Assembly: GCF_038502225.1 (NCBI RefSeq)
Contig: NC_091378.1
Coordinates: forward strand, 4,729,925 to 4,793,924
DNA length: 64,000 bases
Source of the DNA: Cherax quadricarinatus
Taxonomy: Eukaryota > Arthropoda > Malacostraca > Decapoda > Parastacidae
Direction of reading: 5' to 3'
Positions 18,545-32,519 of this stretch are shown piece by piece. Each line of letters begins with the position of its first letter. The first letter of the stretch is position 1. The position numbers and the translations under genes were made by a program. The notes under the pieces were generated by a model. That model was not told the DNA's origin, made no database searches, and worked only from the letters and a program-made list of their open reading frames with translations.

Positions 18545-21500
18545 ATTGTTTATCACTGTAGTGTGAGTGACACTTGTTGACACTGTAGTGTGGGTGACAC
18601 TTGTTGACACTGTAGTGTGGGTGACACTTGTTGACACTGTAGTGTGGGTGACACTTGTTGACACTGTAGTGTGGGTGACACTTGTTGACACTGTAGTGTG
18701 AGTGACACTTGTTGACACTGTAGTGTGAGTGACACTTGTTGACACTGTAGTGTGGGTGACACTTGTTGACACTGTAGTGTGGGTGACACTTGTTGACACT
18801 GTAGTGTGAGTGACACTTGTTGACACTGTAGTGTGAGTGACACTTGTTGACACTGTAGTGTGAGTGACACTTGTTGACACTGTAGTGTGGGTGACACTTG
18901 TTGACACTGTAGTGTGAGTGACACTTGTTGACACTGTAGTGTGGGTGACACTTGTTGACACTGTAGTGTGAGTGACACTTGTTGACACTAGTGTGGGTGA
19001 CACTTGTTGACACTGTAGTGTGGGTAACACTTGTTGACACTGTAGTGTGGGTGACACTTGTTGACACTGTAGTGTGGGTGACACTTGTTGACACTGTAGT
19101 GTGAGTGACACTTGTTGACACTGTAGTGTGAGTGACACTTGTTGACACTGTAGTGTGAGTGACACTTGTTGACACTGTAGTGTGGGTGACACTTGTTGAC
19201 ACTGTAGTGTGGGTGACACTTGTTGACACTGTAGTGTGGGTGACACTTGTTGACACTGTAGTGTGGGTGACACTTGTTGACACTGTAGTGTGAGTGACAC
19301 TTGTTGACACTGTAGTGTGGGTGACACTTGTTGACACTGTAGTGTGGATGACACTGTAGTGTGGGTGACACTTGTTGACACTGTAGTGTGGGTGACACTT
19401 GTTGACACTGTAGTGTGAGTGACACTTGTTGACACTGTAGTGTGGGTGACACTTGTTGACACTGTAGTGTGGGTGACACTTGATGACAATGTAGTGTGGG
19501 TGACACTTGTTGACACTGTAGTGTGGGTGACACTTGTTGACACTGTAGTGTGGGTGACACTTGTTGACACTGTAGTGTGGGTGACACTTGTTGACACTGT
19601 AGTGTGAGTGACACTTGTTGACACTGTAGTGTGGGTGACACTTGTTGACACTGTAGTGTGTGGTGACACTTGTTGACACTGTAGTGTGGGACACTTGTTG
19701 ACACTGTAGTGTGGGTGACACTTGTTGACACTGTAGTGTGAGTGACACTTGTTGACACTGTAGTGTGGGTGACACTTGTTGACACTGTAGTGTGAGTGAC
19801 ACTTGTTGACACTGTAGTGTGAGTGACACTTGTTGACACTGTAGTGTGAGTGACACTTGTTGACACTGTAGTGTGAGTGACACTTGTTGACACTGTAGTG
19901 TGGGTGACACTTGTTGACACTGTAGTGTGAGTGACACTTGTTGACACTGTAGTGTGGGTGACACTTGTGACACTGTAGTGTGACACTTGTTGACACTGTA
20001 GTGTGAGTGACACTTGTTGACACTGTAGTGTGAGTGACACTTGTTGACACTGTAGTGTGAGTGACACTTGTTGACACTAGTGTGACACTTGTTGACACTG
20101 TAGTGTGAGTGACACTTGTTGACACTGTAGTGTGGGTGACACTTGTTGACACTGTAGTGTGACACTGTACACTGTAGTGTGGGTGACACTTGTTGACACT
20201 GTAGTGTGAGTGACACTTGTTGACACTGTAGTGTGGGTGACACTTGTTGACACTGTTGTGTGAGTGACACTTGTTGACACTGTAGTGTGGGTGACACTTG
20301 TTGACACTTAGTGTGACACTTGTACACTGTAGTGTGAGTGACACTTGTTGACACTGTAGTGTGGGTGGCACTTGTTGACACTGTAGTGTGGGTGACACTT
20401 GTTGACACTGTAGTGTGAGTGACACTTGTTGACACTGTAGTGTGGGTGACACTTGTTGACACTGTAGTGTGGGTGACACTTGTTGACACTGTAGTGTGGG
20501 TGACACTTGTTGACACTGTAGTGTGGGTGACACTTGTTGACACTGTAGTGTGGGTGACACTTGTTGACACTGTAGTGTGGGTGACACTTGTTGACACTGT
20601 AGTGTGAGTGACACTTGTTGACACTGTAGTGTGGGTGGTTGACACTGTAGTGTGACACTTGTTGACACTGTAGTGTTGTTGACACTGTAGTGTTGACACT
20701 TAGTGTGACACTTGTTGACACTAGTGTGAGTGACACTTGTGACACTGTAGTGTGAGTGACACTTGTTGACACTGTAGTGTGAGTGACACTTGTTGACACT
20801 GTAGTGTGAGTGACACTTGTTGACACTGTAGTGTGAGTGACACTTGTTGACACTGTAGTGTGGGTGACACTTGTTGACACTGTGGCGTGGGTGACACTTG
20901 ACACTGTAGTGTGAGTGACACTTGTTGACACTGTAGTGTGGGTGACACTTGTTGACACTGTAGTGTGGGTGACACTTGTTGACACTGTAGTGTGGGTGAC
21001 ACTTGTTGACACTGTAGTGTGAGTGACACTTGTTGACACTGTAGTGTGGGTGACACTTGTTGACACTGTAGTGTGAGTGACACTTGTTGACACTGTAGTG
21101 TGGGTGACACTTGTTGACACTAGTGTGGGTGACACTTGTTGACACTGTAGTGTGGGTGACACTTGTTGACACTGTAGTGTGGGTGACACTTGTTGACACT
21201 GTAGTGTGAGTGACACTTGTTGACACTGTAGTGTGGGTGACACTTGTTGACACTGTAGTGTGAGTGACACTTGTTGACACTGTAGTGTGGGTGACACTTG
21301 TTGACACTGTAGTGTGAGTGACACTTGTTGACACTGTAGTGTGGGTGACACTTGTTGACACTGTAGTGTGACACTTGTGTGTGACACTTAGTGTGACACT
21401 TGTTGACACTGTAGTGTGGTGACACTTGTTGACACTGTAGTGTGGGTGACACTTGTTGACACTGTAGTGTGGGTGACACTTGTTGACACTGTAGTGTGGG

Positions 21501-24500
21501 TGACACTTGTTGACACTGTAGTGTGAGTGACACTTGTTGACACTGTAGTGTGACTGTAGTGACACTGTAGTGTGACACTGTACACTTGTTGACACTGTGT
21601 GTGAGTGACACTTGTTGACACTGTAGTGTGAGTGACACTTGTTGACACTGTAGTGTGTGTGACGCTTGGTGACACTGTAGTGTGGGTGACACTTGTGACA
21701 CTGTGGACACTGAGTGTGAGTGACACTTGTTGACACTGTAGTGTGGGTGACACTTGTTGACACTGTAGTGTGGGTGACACTTGTTGACACTGTAGTGTGG
21801 GTGACACTTGTTGACACTGTAGTGTGAGTGACACTTGTTGACACTGTAGTGTGGGTGACACTTGTTGACACTGTAGTGTGAGTGACACTTGTTGACACTG
21901 TAGTGTGAGTGACACTTGTTGACACTGTAGTGTGGGTGACACTTGTTGACACTTAGTTGGGTGACACTGTAGTAGTGTGAGTGACACTTGTTGACACTGT
22001 AGTGTGAGTGACACTTGTTGACACTGTAGTGTGGGTGACACTTGTTGACACTGTAGTGTGAGTGACACTTGTTGACACTGTAGTGTGAGTGACACTTGTT
22101 GACACTGTAGTGTGAGTGACACTTGTTGACACTGTAGTGTGGGTGACACTTGTTGACACTGTAGTGTGAGTGACACTTGTTGACACTAGTGTGGGTGACA
22201 CTTGTTGACACTGTAGTGTGGGTGACACTTCTTGACACTGTAGTGTGAGTGACACTTGTTGACACTAGTGTGGGTGACACTTGTTGACACTGTAGTGTGA
22301 GTGACACTTGTTGACACTGTAGTGTGGGTGACACTGTAGTTGGGTGACACTGTAGTGTGGTGACACTTGTTGACACTGTGTGTGGTGACACTTGTTGACA
22401 CTGTAGTGTGAGTGACACTTGTTGACACTGTAGTGTGAGTGACACTTGTTGACACTGTAGTGTGAGTGACACTTGTTGACACTGTAGTGTGGGTGACACT
22501 TGTTGACACTGTAGTGTGAGTGACACTTGTTGACACTGTAGTGTGAGTGACACTTGTTGACACTGTAGTGTGGGTGACACTTGTTGACACTGTAGTGTGA
22601 GTGACACTTGTTGACACTGTAGTGTGAGTGACACTTGTTGACACTAGTAGTGTGAGTGACACTTGTTGACACTGTAGTGTGAGGTGACACTTGTTGACAC
22701 TGTAGTGTGTGTGACACTTGTTGACACTGTAGTGTGGGTGACACTTGTTGACACTGTAGTGTGGGTGACACTTGTTGACACTGTAGTGTGGGTGACACTT
22801 GTTGACACTGTAGTGTGAGGTGACACTTGTTGACACTGTAGTAGTGGGTGACACTTGACACTGTAGACACTGTTGACACTGTGTGTGGTGACACTTGTTG
22901 ACACTGTAGTGTGGGTGACACTTGTTGACACTGTAGTGTGTGAGTGACACTTGTTGACACTGTAGTGTGAGTGACACTTGTTGACACTGTAGTGTGAGTG
23001 ACACTTGTTGACACTGTAGTGTGAGTTGACACTGTAGTGTGACACTTGTTGACACTGTAGTGTGAGTGACACTTGTTGACACTGTAGTGTGACACTTGTG
23101 ACACTTGTTGACACTGTAGTGTGTGGTTGACACTGTGTTGGGTGACACTTGTTGACACTGTAGTGTGAGTGACACTTGTGACACTTGTGGGTGACACTGT
23201 TGACACTAGTGACACTGTTGACACTGTAGTGTGGGTGACACTTGTTGACACTGTAGTGTGAGTGACACGTGTTGACACTGTAGTGTGAGTGACGCTTGTT
23301 GACACTGTAGTGTGGGTGACACTTGTTGACACTGTAGTGTGAGACACTTGTTGACACTTGTTGACACTTGTTGACACTGTAGTGGGTGACACTTGTTGAC
23401 ACTGTAGTGTGAGTGACACTTGTTGACACTGTAGTGTGAATGACACTTGTTGACACTGTAGTGTGGGTGACACTTGTTGACACTGTAGTGTGTGTGGTTG
23501 ACACTGTGTGTGACACTGTAGTGTGGGTGACACTTGTTGACACTGTAGTGTGGGTGACACTTGTTGACACTAGTGTGGGTGACACTTGTTGACACTGTAG
23601 TGTGAGTGACACTTGTTGACACTGTAGTGTGAGTGACACTTGTTGACACTGTAGTGTGGGTGACACTTGTTGACACTGTAGTGTGGGTGACACTTGTTGA
23701 CACTGTAGTGTGGGTGACACTTGTTGACACTGTGGCGTGAGTGACACTTGTTGACACTGTGGTGTGGGTGACACTTGTTGACACTGTAGTGTGGGTGACA
23801 CTTGTTGACACTGTGGTGTGGGTGACACTTGTTGACACTGTAGTGTGAGTGACACTTGTTGACACGGTAGTGTGAGTGACACTTGTTGACACTGTAGTGT
23901 GGGTGACACTGTAGTATGGGTGACACTGTAGTGTGGGTGACACTTGTTGACACTGTAGTGTGGGTGACACTTGTTGACACTGTAGTGTGAGTGACACTTG
24001 TTGACACTGTAGTGTGGGTGACACTTGTTGACACTGTAGTGTGGGTGACACTGTAGTGTGGGTGACACTTGTTGACACTGTAGTGTGAGTGACACTTGTT
24101 GACACTGTAGTGTGAGTGACACTTGTTGACACTGTAGTGTGAGTGACACTTGTTGACACTGTAGTGTGAGTGACACTTGTTGACACTGTAGTGTGAGTGA
24201 CACTTGTTGACACTGTAGTGTGAGTGACACTTGTTGACACTAGTGTGAGTGACACTTGTTGACACTGTAGTGTGAGTGACACTTGTTGACACTAGTGTGG
24301 GGAACATAGTGACACGTCCAATGTTTCTACTCTGAACCCAGGCCCTCACCGTGTGACTTAACCACCAGGCCACCAGAGCCCTTGGGTGAGTGTGGTGTGA
24401 GTGACACTTGTTGACACTGTAGTGTGTTGACACTGTGACACTTGTTGACACTGTAGTGTGGGTGACACTGACACTTGTTGAGTGACACTTGTTGAGTGTG

Positions 24501-27500
24501 TGAGTGACACTTGTTGACACTGTAGTGTGGGTGACACTTGTTGACACTGTAGTGTGAGTGACACTTGTTGACACTGTAGTGTGAGTGACACTTGTTGACA
24601 CTGTAGTGTGGGTGACACTTGTTGACACTGTAGTGTGAGTGACACTTGTTGACACTGTAGTGTGGGTGACACTTGTTGACACTGTAGTGTGAGTGACACT
24701 TGTTGACACTGTAGTGTGAGTGACACTTGTTGACACTGTAGTGTGAGTGACACTTGTTGACACTGTAGTGTGGGTGACACTTGTTGACACTGTAGTGTGA
24801 GTGACACTTGTTGACACTGTAGTGTGAGTGACACTTGTTGACACTGTAGTGTGAGTGACACTTGTTGACACTGTAGTGTGAGTGACACTTGTTGACACTG
24901 TAGTGTGGGTGACACTTGTTGACACTGTGGCATGAGTGACACTTGTTGACACTGTAGTGTGGGTGACACTTGTTGACACTAGTGTGAGTGACACTTGTTG
25001 ACACTAGTGTGAGTGACACTTGTTGACACTGTAGTGTGAGTGACACTTGTTGACACTGTAGTGTGAGTGACACTTGTTGACACTGTAGTGTGAGTGACAC
25101 TTGTTGACACTGTGGTGTGAGTGACACTTGTTGACACTGTAGTGTGGGTGACACTTGTTGACACTAGTGTGAGTGACACTTGTTGACACTAGTGTGAGTG
25201 ACACTTGTTGACACTGTAGTGTGAGTGACACTTGTTGACACTGTAGTGTGAGTGACACTTGTTGACACTGTAGTGTGGGTGACACTTGTTGACACTAGTG
25301 TGAGTGACACTTGTTGACACTAGTGTGAGTGACACTTGTTGACACTGTGGCATGAGTGACACTTGTTGACACTGTAGTGTGGGTGACACTTGTTGACACT
25401 AGTGTGAGTGACACTTGTTGACACTAGTGTGAGTGACACTTGTTGACACTGTAGTGTGAGTGACACTTGTTGACACTGTAGTGTGGGTGACACTTGTTGA
25501 CACTGTAGTGTGAGTGACACTTGTTGACACTGTGGTGTGAGTGACACTTGTTGACACTGTAGTGTGGGTGACACTTGTTGACACTGTAGTGTGGGTGACA
25601 CTTGTTGACACTGTAGTGTGGGTGACACTTGACACTGTAGTGTGGGTGACACTTGTTGACACTGTAGTGTGAGTGACACTTGTTGACACTGTAGTGTGAG
25701 TGACACTTGTTGACACTGTAGTGTGGGTGACACTTGTTGACACTGTAGTGTGGGTGACACTTGTTGACACTGTAGTGTGGGTGACACTTGTTGACACTGT
25801 AGTGTGGGTGACACTTGTTGACACTGTAGTGTGGGTGACACTTGTTGACACTGTAGTGTGGGTGACACTTGTTGACACTGTAGTGTGGGTGACACTTGTT
25901 GACACTGTGGTGTGGGTGACACTTGTTGACACTGTAGTGTGGGTGACACTTGTTGACACTGTAGTGTGGGTGACACTTGTTGACACTGTAGTGTGGGTGA
26001 CACTTGTTGACACTGTGGTGTGGGTGACACTTGACACTGTAGTGTGGGTGACACTTGTTGACACTGTAGTGTGGGTAACACTTGTTGACACTGTTGTGTG
26101 GGTGACACTTGTTGACACTGTAGTGTGGGTGGCACTTGTTGACACTGTAGTGTGGGTAACACTTGTTGACACTGTAGTGTGGGTGACACTTGTTGACACT
26201 AGTGTGGGTAACACTTGTTGACACTGTAGTGTGGGTGACACTTGTTGACACTGTAGTGTGGGTGACACTTGTTGACACTGTAGTGTGAGTGACACTTGTT
26301 GACACTGTAGTGTGAGTGACACTTGTTGACACTGTAGTGTGGGTGACACTTGTTGACACTGTAGTGTGGGTGACACTTGTTGACACTAGTGTGGGTGACA
26401 CTTGTTGACACTGTAGTGTGGGTGACACTTGTTGACACTAGTGTGGTTGACACTTGTTGACACTAGTGTGGGTGACTTGTTGACACTAGTGTGGGTGACA
26501 CTTGTTGACACTAGTTTGGGTGACACTTGTTGACACTAGTGTGGGTGACACTTGTTGACACTAGTGTGGGTGACACTTGTTGACAATGTAGTGTGGGTGA
26601 CACTTGTTGACACTGTAGTGTGGGTGACACTTGTTGACACTAGTGTGGGTGACACTTGTTGACACTAGTGTGGGTAACACTTGTTGACACTAGTGTGGGT
26701 GACACTTGTTGACACTGTAGTGTGGGTGACACTTGTTGACACTAGTGTGGGTAACACTTGTTGACACTAGTGTGGGTGACACTTGTTGACACTGTAGTGT
26801 GGGTAACACTTGTTGACACTGTAGTGTGGGTGACACTTGTTGACACTGTAGTGTGGGTAACACTTGTTGACACTGTAGTGTAGGTGACACTTGTTGACAC
26901 TGTAGTGTGGGTGACACTTGTTGACACTGTAAGTGGGTGGCACTTGTTGACACTGTAGTGTGGGTGACACTTGTTGACACTGTAGTGTGAGTGACACTTG
27001 TTGACACTGTAGTGTGGGTGACACTTGTTGACACTGTAGTGTGAGTGACACTTGTTGACACTGTAGTGTGGGTGACACTTGTTGACACTAGTGTGAGTGA
27101 CACTTGTTGACACTAGTGGTGACACCTGTTGACACTGTAGTGTGAGTGACACTTGTTGACACTGTAGTGTGGGTGACACTTGTTGACACTAGTGTGGGTG
27201 ACACTTGTTGACACTAGTGTGGGTGACACTTGTTGACACTAGTGTGGGTGACACTTGTTGACACTAGTGTGGGTGACACTTGTTGACACTGTAGTGTGAG
27301 TGACACTTGTTGACACTAGTGTGGGTGACACTTGTTGACACTAGTGTGGGTGGCACTTGTTGACACTAGTGTGGGTGACACTTGTTGACACTAGTGTGGG
27401 TGACACTTGTTGACACTAGTGTGGGTGACACTTGTTGACACTAGTGTGGGTGACACTTGTTGACACTAGTGTGGGTGACACTTGTTGACACTAGTGTGGG

Positions 27501-27530
27501 TGACACTTGTTGACACTAGTGTGGGTGAGT
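18545..27530. repeat. 9-kb minisatellite of 27-bp and 25-bp units
   Basis: The basic unit is 27 bp (tgacacttgttgacactgta then gtgtggg or gtgtgag). A 25-bp variant lacks TG in the ctgtag step, giving gacactagtgtg. The 27-bp form dominates 18545-26400 and the 25-bp form dominates 26430-27530. Truncated and fused units cluster at 19970-20330, 20630-20740, 21360-21720, 22330-22390 and 23090-23530. Each unit has an ACACT-gt-AGTGT dyad; the 25-bp form turns this into a perfect palindrome. Since 27 is a multiple of 3, stop-free frames of up to 1139 codons arise on the minus strand by composition. One foreign insertion lies at 24297-24393. Confidence 0.97.
24297..24393 (-). mobile_element. tRNA-like/SINE-head insertion within the 27-bp array
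   Basis: The only non-array sequence inside 9 kb. The minus strand reads GTGGCCTGGTGGTTAAGTC (A-box-like), then GAGGGCCTGGGTTCAGAGT (B-box-like), then agaaacattggacgtg. This is the layout of a tRNA-derived SINE head; no tail is recognisable. Similar wording to the SINE at 40811 (ggcccgggttcgattcc). Confidence 0.55.
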
Positions 27531-27603
27531 GTCATAGCTACGCCAGGGTCTTTACACTGATTGATTCCTAAACTGTCTTAGTCCACATTGATGACTGTGC
27601 AGG

Positions 27604-28200
27604 TAAGATATTGATGGTGATTGATGTGGGTGAGATATTGATGGTGGTGGTTGATGTGGGTAGGACACTGATGGTAGTGGTTGATGTGGGTGAGATATTG
27701 ATGGTGGTGGTTGATGTGGGTGAGACATTGATGGTGGTGGTTGATGTGGGTAGGACACTGATGGTAGTGGTTGATGTGGGTGAGATATTGATGGTGGTGG
27801 TTGATGTGGGTGAGATACTGATGGTGGTGATTGATGTGGGTGGGAGATTGGTGGTTGATGTGGGTGGGACATTGATGGTAGTGGTTGATGTGGGTGAGAT
27901 ATTGATGGTGGTGGTTGATGTGGGTGAGATATTGATGGTGGTGGTTGATGTGGGTGAGATATTGAAGGTAGTGGTTGATGTGGGTGGGACATTGATGGTA
28001 GTGGTTGATGTGGGTGAGATATTGATGGTGGTGGTTGATGTGAGTGAGATATTGATGGTGGTGGTTGATGTGGGTGAGATATTGATGGTGGTGGTTGATG
28101 TGGGTGAGATATTGATGATGGTGGTTGATGTGGGTGGGACATTGATGGTGGTGGTTGATATGGGTGAGATATTGATGGTAGTGGTTGATGTGGGTGAATC
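27604..28200. repeat. 30-bp minisatellite array
   Basis: About 20 units around gatattgatggtggtggttg followed by atgtgggtga, with gacactgatggta variants. Open on both strands because the unit is a multiple of 3; not a gene. Confidence 0.94.
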
Positions 28201-28259
28201 TTTGATAGTGGTGTTATTTTCACAGTTGCAGTGTGATGGGGGTGGCGGATGTTGGTAAT

Positions 28260-28470
28260 TACCGTTGACAGGGACGTTTGCCGTTAACTGGAAGTAGTTG
28301 CCGTTGTTGTTTGCCGTTGACGAAGAGGTTGGTGGCTTGCCGTTGAAGGGAAGAGAGGGGCTTCCCGTTGACTTAGTGATAACTGCCGCCTATAGGGGTG
28401 TAGTTCCCGTTGGTTGAAGTGGTTGCCGTTGACTTGGATGTGGTTGCCGTTGACTTGGTGGTGCTAGGGG
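28260..28470. repeat. degenerate CCGTTG-rich repeat
   Basis: About nine irregularly spaced occurrences of CCGTTG/CCGTTA, mostly as gttgccgttgac. This may be a decayed minisatellite of about 20 bp. The core complements YAACGG, the Myb-type site, so a regulatory reading is possible but unproven. Confidence 0.6.
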
Positions 28471-28619
28471 GGGAGGGGAGGCAACTTGACCGACAGCAAC
28501 AGATGGTTGCACTTTATCATCATTACCCACTGACACCTTGATCGTTATTAAGTACCTCTAACTCTTGTCCAGCCGGAAGTGCTGCTCACGCTGCGCGCAA
28601 CACACTCCCGCTATCCGGC

Positions 28620-31600
28620 TCTTCTGTCACACCGGCCACCACCACCCCTATAATACCGGCCACCACCACCCCTCTCACACTGGCCACCACCACCCCTCTC
28701 ACACCGGCCACCACCACCCCTCTCACACCGGCCACCACCACCCCTCTCACACCGGCCACCACCACCCCTCTCACACCGGCCACCACCACCCCTCTCACAC
28801 CGGCCACCACCACCCCTCTCACACCGGCCACCACCACCCCTCTCACACCGGCTACCACCACCCCTCTCACACCGGCCACCACCACCCCTCTCATACCGGC
28901 CACCACCACCACCCCTCTCAAACCGGCAACCACCACCACCCCTCTCATACCGGCCACCACCCGTCTCACCGGCCACCACCACCCCTCTCACACCGGCCAC
29001 CACCACATCTTTCACACCGGCCACCACCACCACCCCTCTCATACCGGCCACCACCACCACCCCTCTCATACCGGCCACCACCACCACCCCTCTCATACCG
29101 GCCACCACCACCACCCCTCTCACACCGGCCACCACCACCACCCCTATCACACCGACCACCACCACCCCTCTCACCGGCCACCACCACCACCCCTCTCACA
29201 CCGGCCACCACCACCCCTCTCAAACCGGCCACCACCACCCCTCTCACCGGCCACCACCACCCCTCTCACACCGGCCACCACCACCACCCCTCTCATACCG
29301 GCCACCACCGCCACCCCACTCATACCGTCCACCACCACCCCTCTCACACCGGCCACCACCACCCCTTTCACACCGGCCACCCCCACCCCTGTCACACCGG
29401 CCACCACCACCACCCCTCTCATACCGGCCACCACCACCCCTCTCACACCGGCCACCACCACCACCCCTCTCACACCGGCCACCACCTCCACCCCTCTCAC
29501 ACCGGCCACCACCACCACCACCCCTCTCACACCGGCCACCACCACCACCCCTCTCACCGGCCACCACCACCACCCCTCTCACACCGGCCACCACCACCCC
29601 TCTTACACCGGCCACCACCACCACCCCTCTCACACCGGCCACCACCACCACCCATCTCACACCGGCCACCACCACCCCCCCTCTCACACCGGCCACCACC
29701 ACCCCTCTTACACCGGCCACCACCCCCACCCCTCACACTGGCCACCACCACCACCCCTCTCACACCGGCCACCGCCACCACCCCTCTCACACCGGCCACC
29801 GCCACCCCTCTCACACCGGCCACCACCACCATCTCACACCGGCCACCACCACCACCCCTCTCATACAGGCCACCACCACCACCCCTCACACCGGCCACAA
29901 CCACCACCACCATCTCACACCGGCCACCACCACCACCACCCCTCTCATACCGGCCACTACCACCACCCCTCTCATACCGGCCACCACCACCACCCCTTTC
30001 ACACCGGCAACCACCACCACCATCTCACACCGGCCACCACCACCACCCCTCTCATACAGGCCACCACCACCACCCCTCTCATACCGGCCACCACCACCAA
30101 CCCTCTCACACCGGCCACAACCACCACCACCATCTCAAACCGGCCACCACCACCACCCTTCTTATACAGGCCACCACCACCACCCCTCTCACATCGGCCA
30201 CAACCACCACCACCATCTCACACCGGCCACCACCACCACCATCTCACACCGGCCACCACCACCACCCCTCTCACACCGGCCACCACCACCACCCCTCTCA
30301 CACCGGCAACCACCACCACCATCCCTCTCACACCGGCAACCACCACCACCATCCCTCTCACACCGGCAACCACCACCACCAGCTCACACCGGCCACCACC
30401 ACCACCCCTCTCATACAGGCCACCACCACCACCCCTCTCACACCGGCCACCACCACCACCCCTCTCAAACCGGCCACCACCACCACCCCTTTCACACCGG
30501 CCACAACCACCACCGTCCCTCTCACACCGGCCACCACCTCCACCCCTCTCACACCGGCCACCACCACCACCCCTCTCACACCGGCCACCACCACCACCCA
30601 TCTCACACCGGCCACCACCACCACCCCTCTCACACCGGCCACCAGCACCATCTCACACCGGCCACCACCACCACCCCTCACCCCGGCCACCACCACCACC
30701 CCTCTCACACCGGCCACCGCCACCCCTCTCACACCGGCCACCACCACCATCTCACACCGGCCACCACCACCACCCCTCTCATACAGGCCACCACCACCAC
30801 CCCTCTCACACCGGCCACAACCACCACCACCATCTCACACCGGCCACCACCACCACCACCCCTCTCATACCGGCCACCACCACCACCCCTTTCACACCGG
30901 CAACTACCACCACCATCTCACACCGGCCACCTCCACCACCCCTCTCATACAGGCCACCACCACCACCCCTCTCATACCGGCCACCACCACCAACCCTCTC
31001 ACACCGGCCACAACCACCACCACCATCTCAAACCGGCCACCACCACCACCCTTCTTATACAGGCCACCACCACCACCCCTCTCACATCGGCCACAACCAC
31101 CACCACCATCTCACACCGGCCACCACCACCACCATCTCACACCGGCCACCACCACCACCCCTCTCATACCGGCCACCACCACCACCCCTCACACCGGCCA
31201 CCACCACCACCACCCCTCTCACACCGGCAACCACCACCACCATCCCTCTCACACCGGCAACCACCACCACCAGCTCACACCGGCCACCACCACCACCCCT
31301 CTCATACAGGCCACCACCACCACCCCTCTCACACCGGCCACCACCACCACCCCTCTCATACCGGCCACCACCACCGCCCCTCTCATACAGGCCACCACCA
31401 CCACCCCTCTCATACCGGCCACCACCACCACCCTTCTCATACCGGCCACCACCACCACCCCTCTCATACCGGCCACCACCACCACCCCTCTCATACCGGC
31501 CACCACCACCACCCCTCTCATACCGGCCACCACCACCACCCCTCTCATACCGGCCCCCACCACCACCCCTCTCATACCAGCCACCACCACCACCCCTCTC

Positions 31601-32470
31601 ATACCGGCCACCACCACCACCTCTCATACCAGCCACCACCACCACCCCTCTAACACCGGCCACCACCACCACCCCTCTCATACCGGCCACCACCACCATC
31701 TCACACCGGCCACCACCACCACCCCTCTCATACCGGCCACCACCATCATCTCACACCGGCCACCACCATCATCTCACACCGGGCACCACCACCACCCCTA
31801 TAACACCGGCCACCACCACCATCCCTCTCACACAGGCCACCACCACCACCCCTATCACACCGGCCACCACCACCCCTCTCACACCGGCCACCACCACCAC
31901 CCCTTTCACACCGGCCACCACCACCACCCCTTTCACACCGGCCACCACCACCCCTCTCACACCGGCCACCACCACCCCTCTCACACCGGCCACCACCATC
32001 CCACTCACACCGGCCACCACCACCATCCCTCTCACGCCGGCCACCACCACCCCTCTTACACCGGCCACCACCACCACCCCTCTCACACCGACCACTACCA
32101 CCCCTCTCACACCGGCCACCACCACCGTCCCTCTCACACCGGCCACCACCCCCGACCCTCTCATACAGGCCACCACCACCCCTCTCATACAGGCCACCAC
32201 CACCACCACCCCTCTCATACAGGCCACCACCACCACCACCCCTCTCATACCGGCCACCACAACCACCCCTCTCATACCGGCCACCACTACCACCATCTCA
32301 CACCGGCCACCACCACCCCTCTCATACCAGGCACCACCACCACCCCTCTAACACCGGCCACCACCACCACCCCTCTCATACCGGCCACCACCACCATCTC
32401 ACTCCGGCCACCACCACCACCCCTCTCACACCGGCCACCACCACCGTCCCTCTCACACCGGCCACGGAAG
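28620..32470. repeat. 3.85-kb CCA-rich minisatellite (24/27-bp units)
   Basis: Units are accggccaccaccacccctc plus tcac (24 bp) or with one or more extra CCA (27 bp or more). Sub-blocks such as 30000-30250 and 30900-31150 are near duplicates, indicating higher-order duplication. Unit lengths are multiples of 3 and stop-poor, so a spurious 1318-codon His/Pro/Thr-rich ORF spans it on the + strand, with Gly/Val-rich ORFs on the minus strand. I see no sign of a real gene. Confidence 0.95.
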
Positions 32471-32519
32471 ACCAGTCTTGCAAACATAAGATGCAAAACA
32501 ACCACGGGGGGAGTTGATT

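Noticed and set aside
18533..21952. 1139-codon TVSTSVTHT-repeat ORF and its overlapping relatives to 28 kb
   Set aside because: A 27-bp unit without stops gives open frames by composition. Repeat register changes from TVSTSVTHT to YSVNKCHPH to LQCQQVSPT wherever a unit has an indel, so no frame is maintained.
18545..27530. CRISPR array
   Set aside because: Units are contiguous tandem repeats with no unique spacers, and the genome is eukaryotic.
27604..28258. Gly/Val- and Pro/His-rich ORFs
   Set aside because: 30-bp minisatellite, open on both strands.
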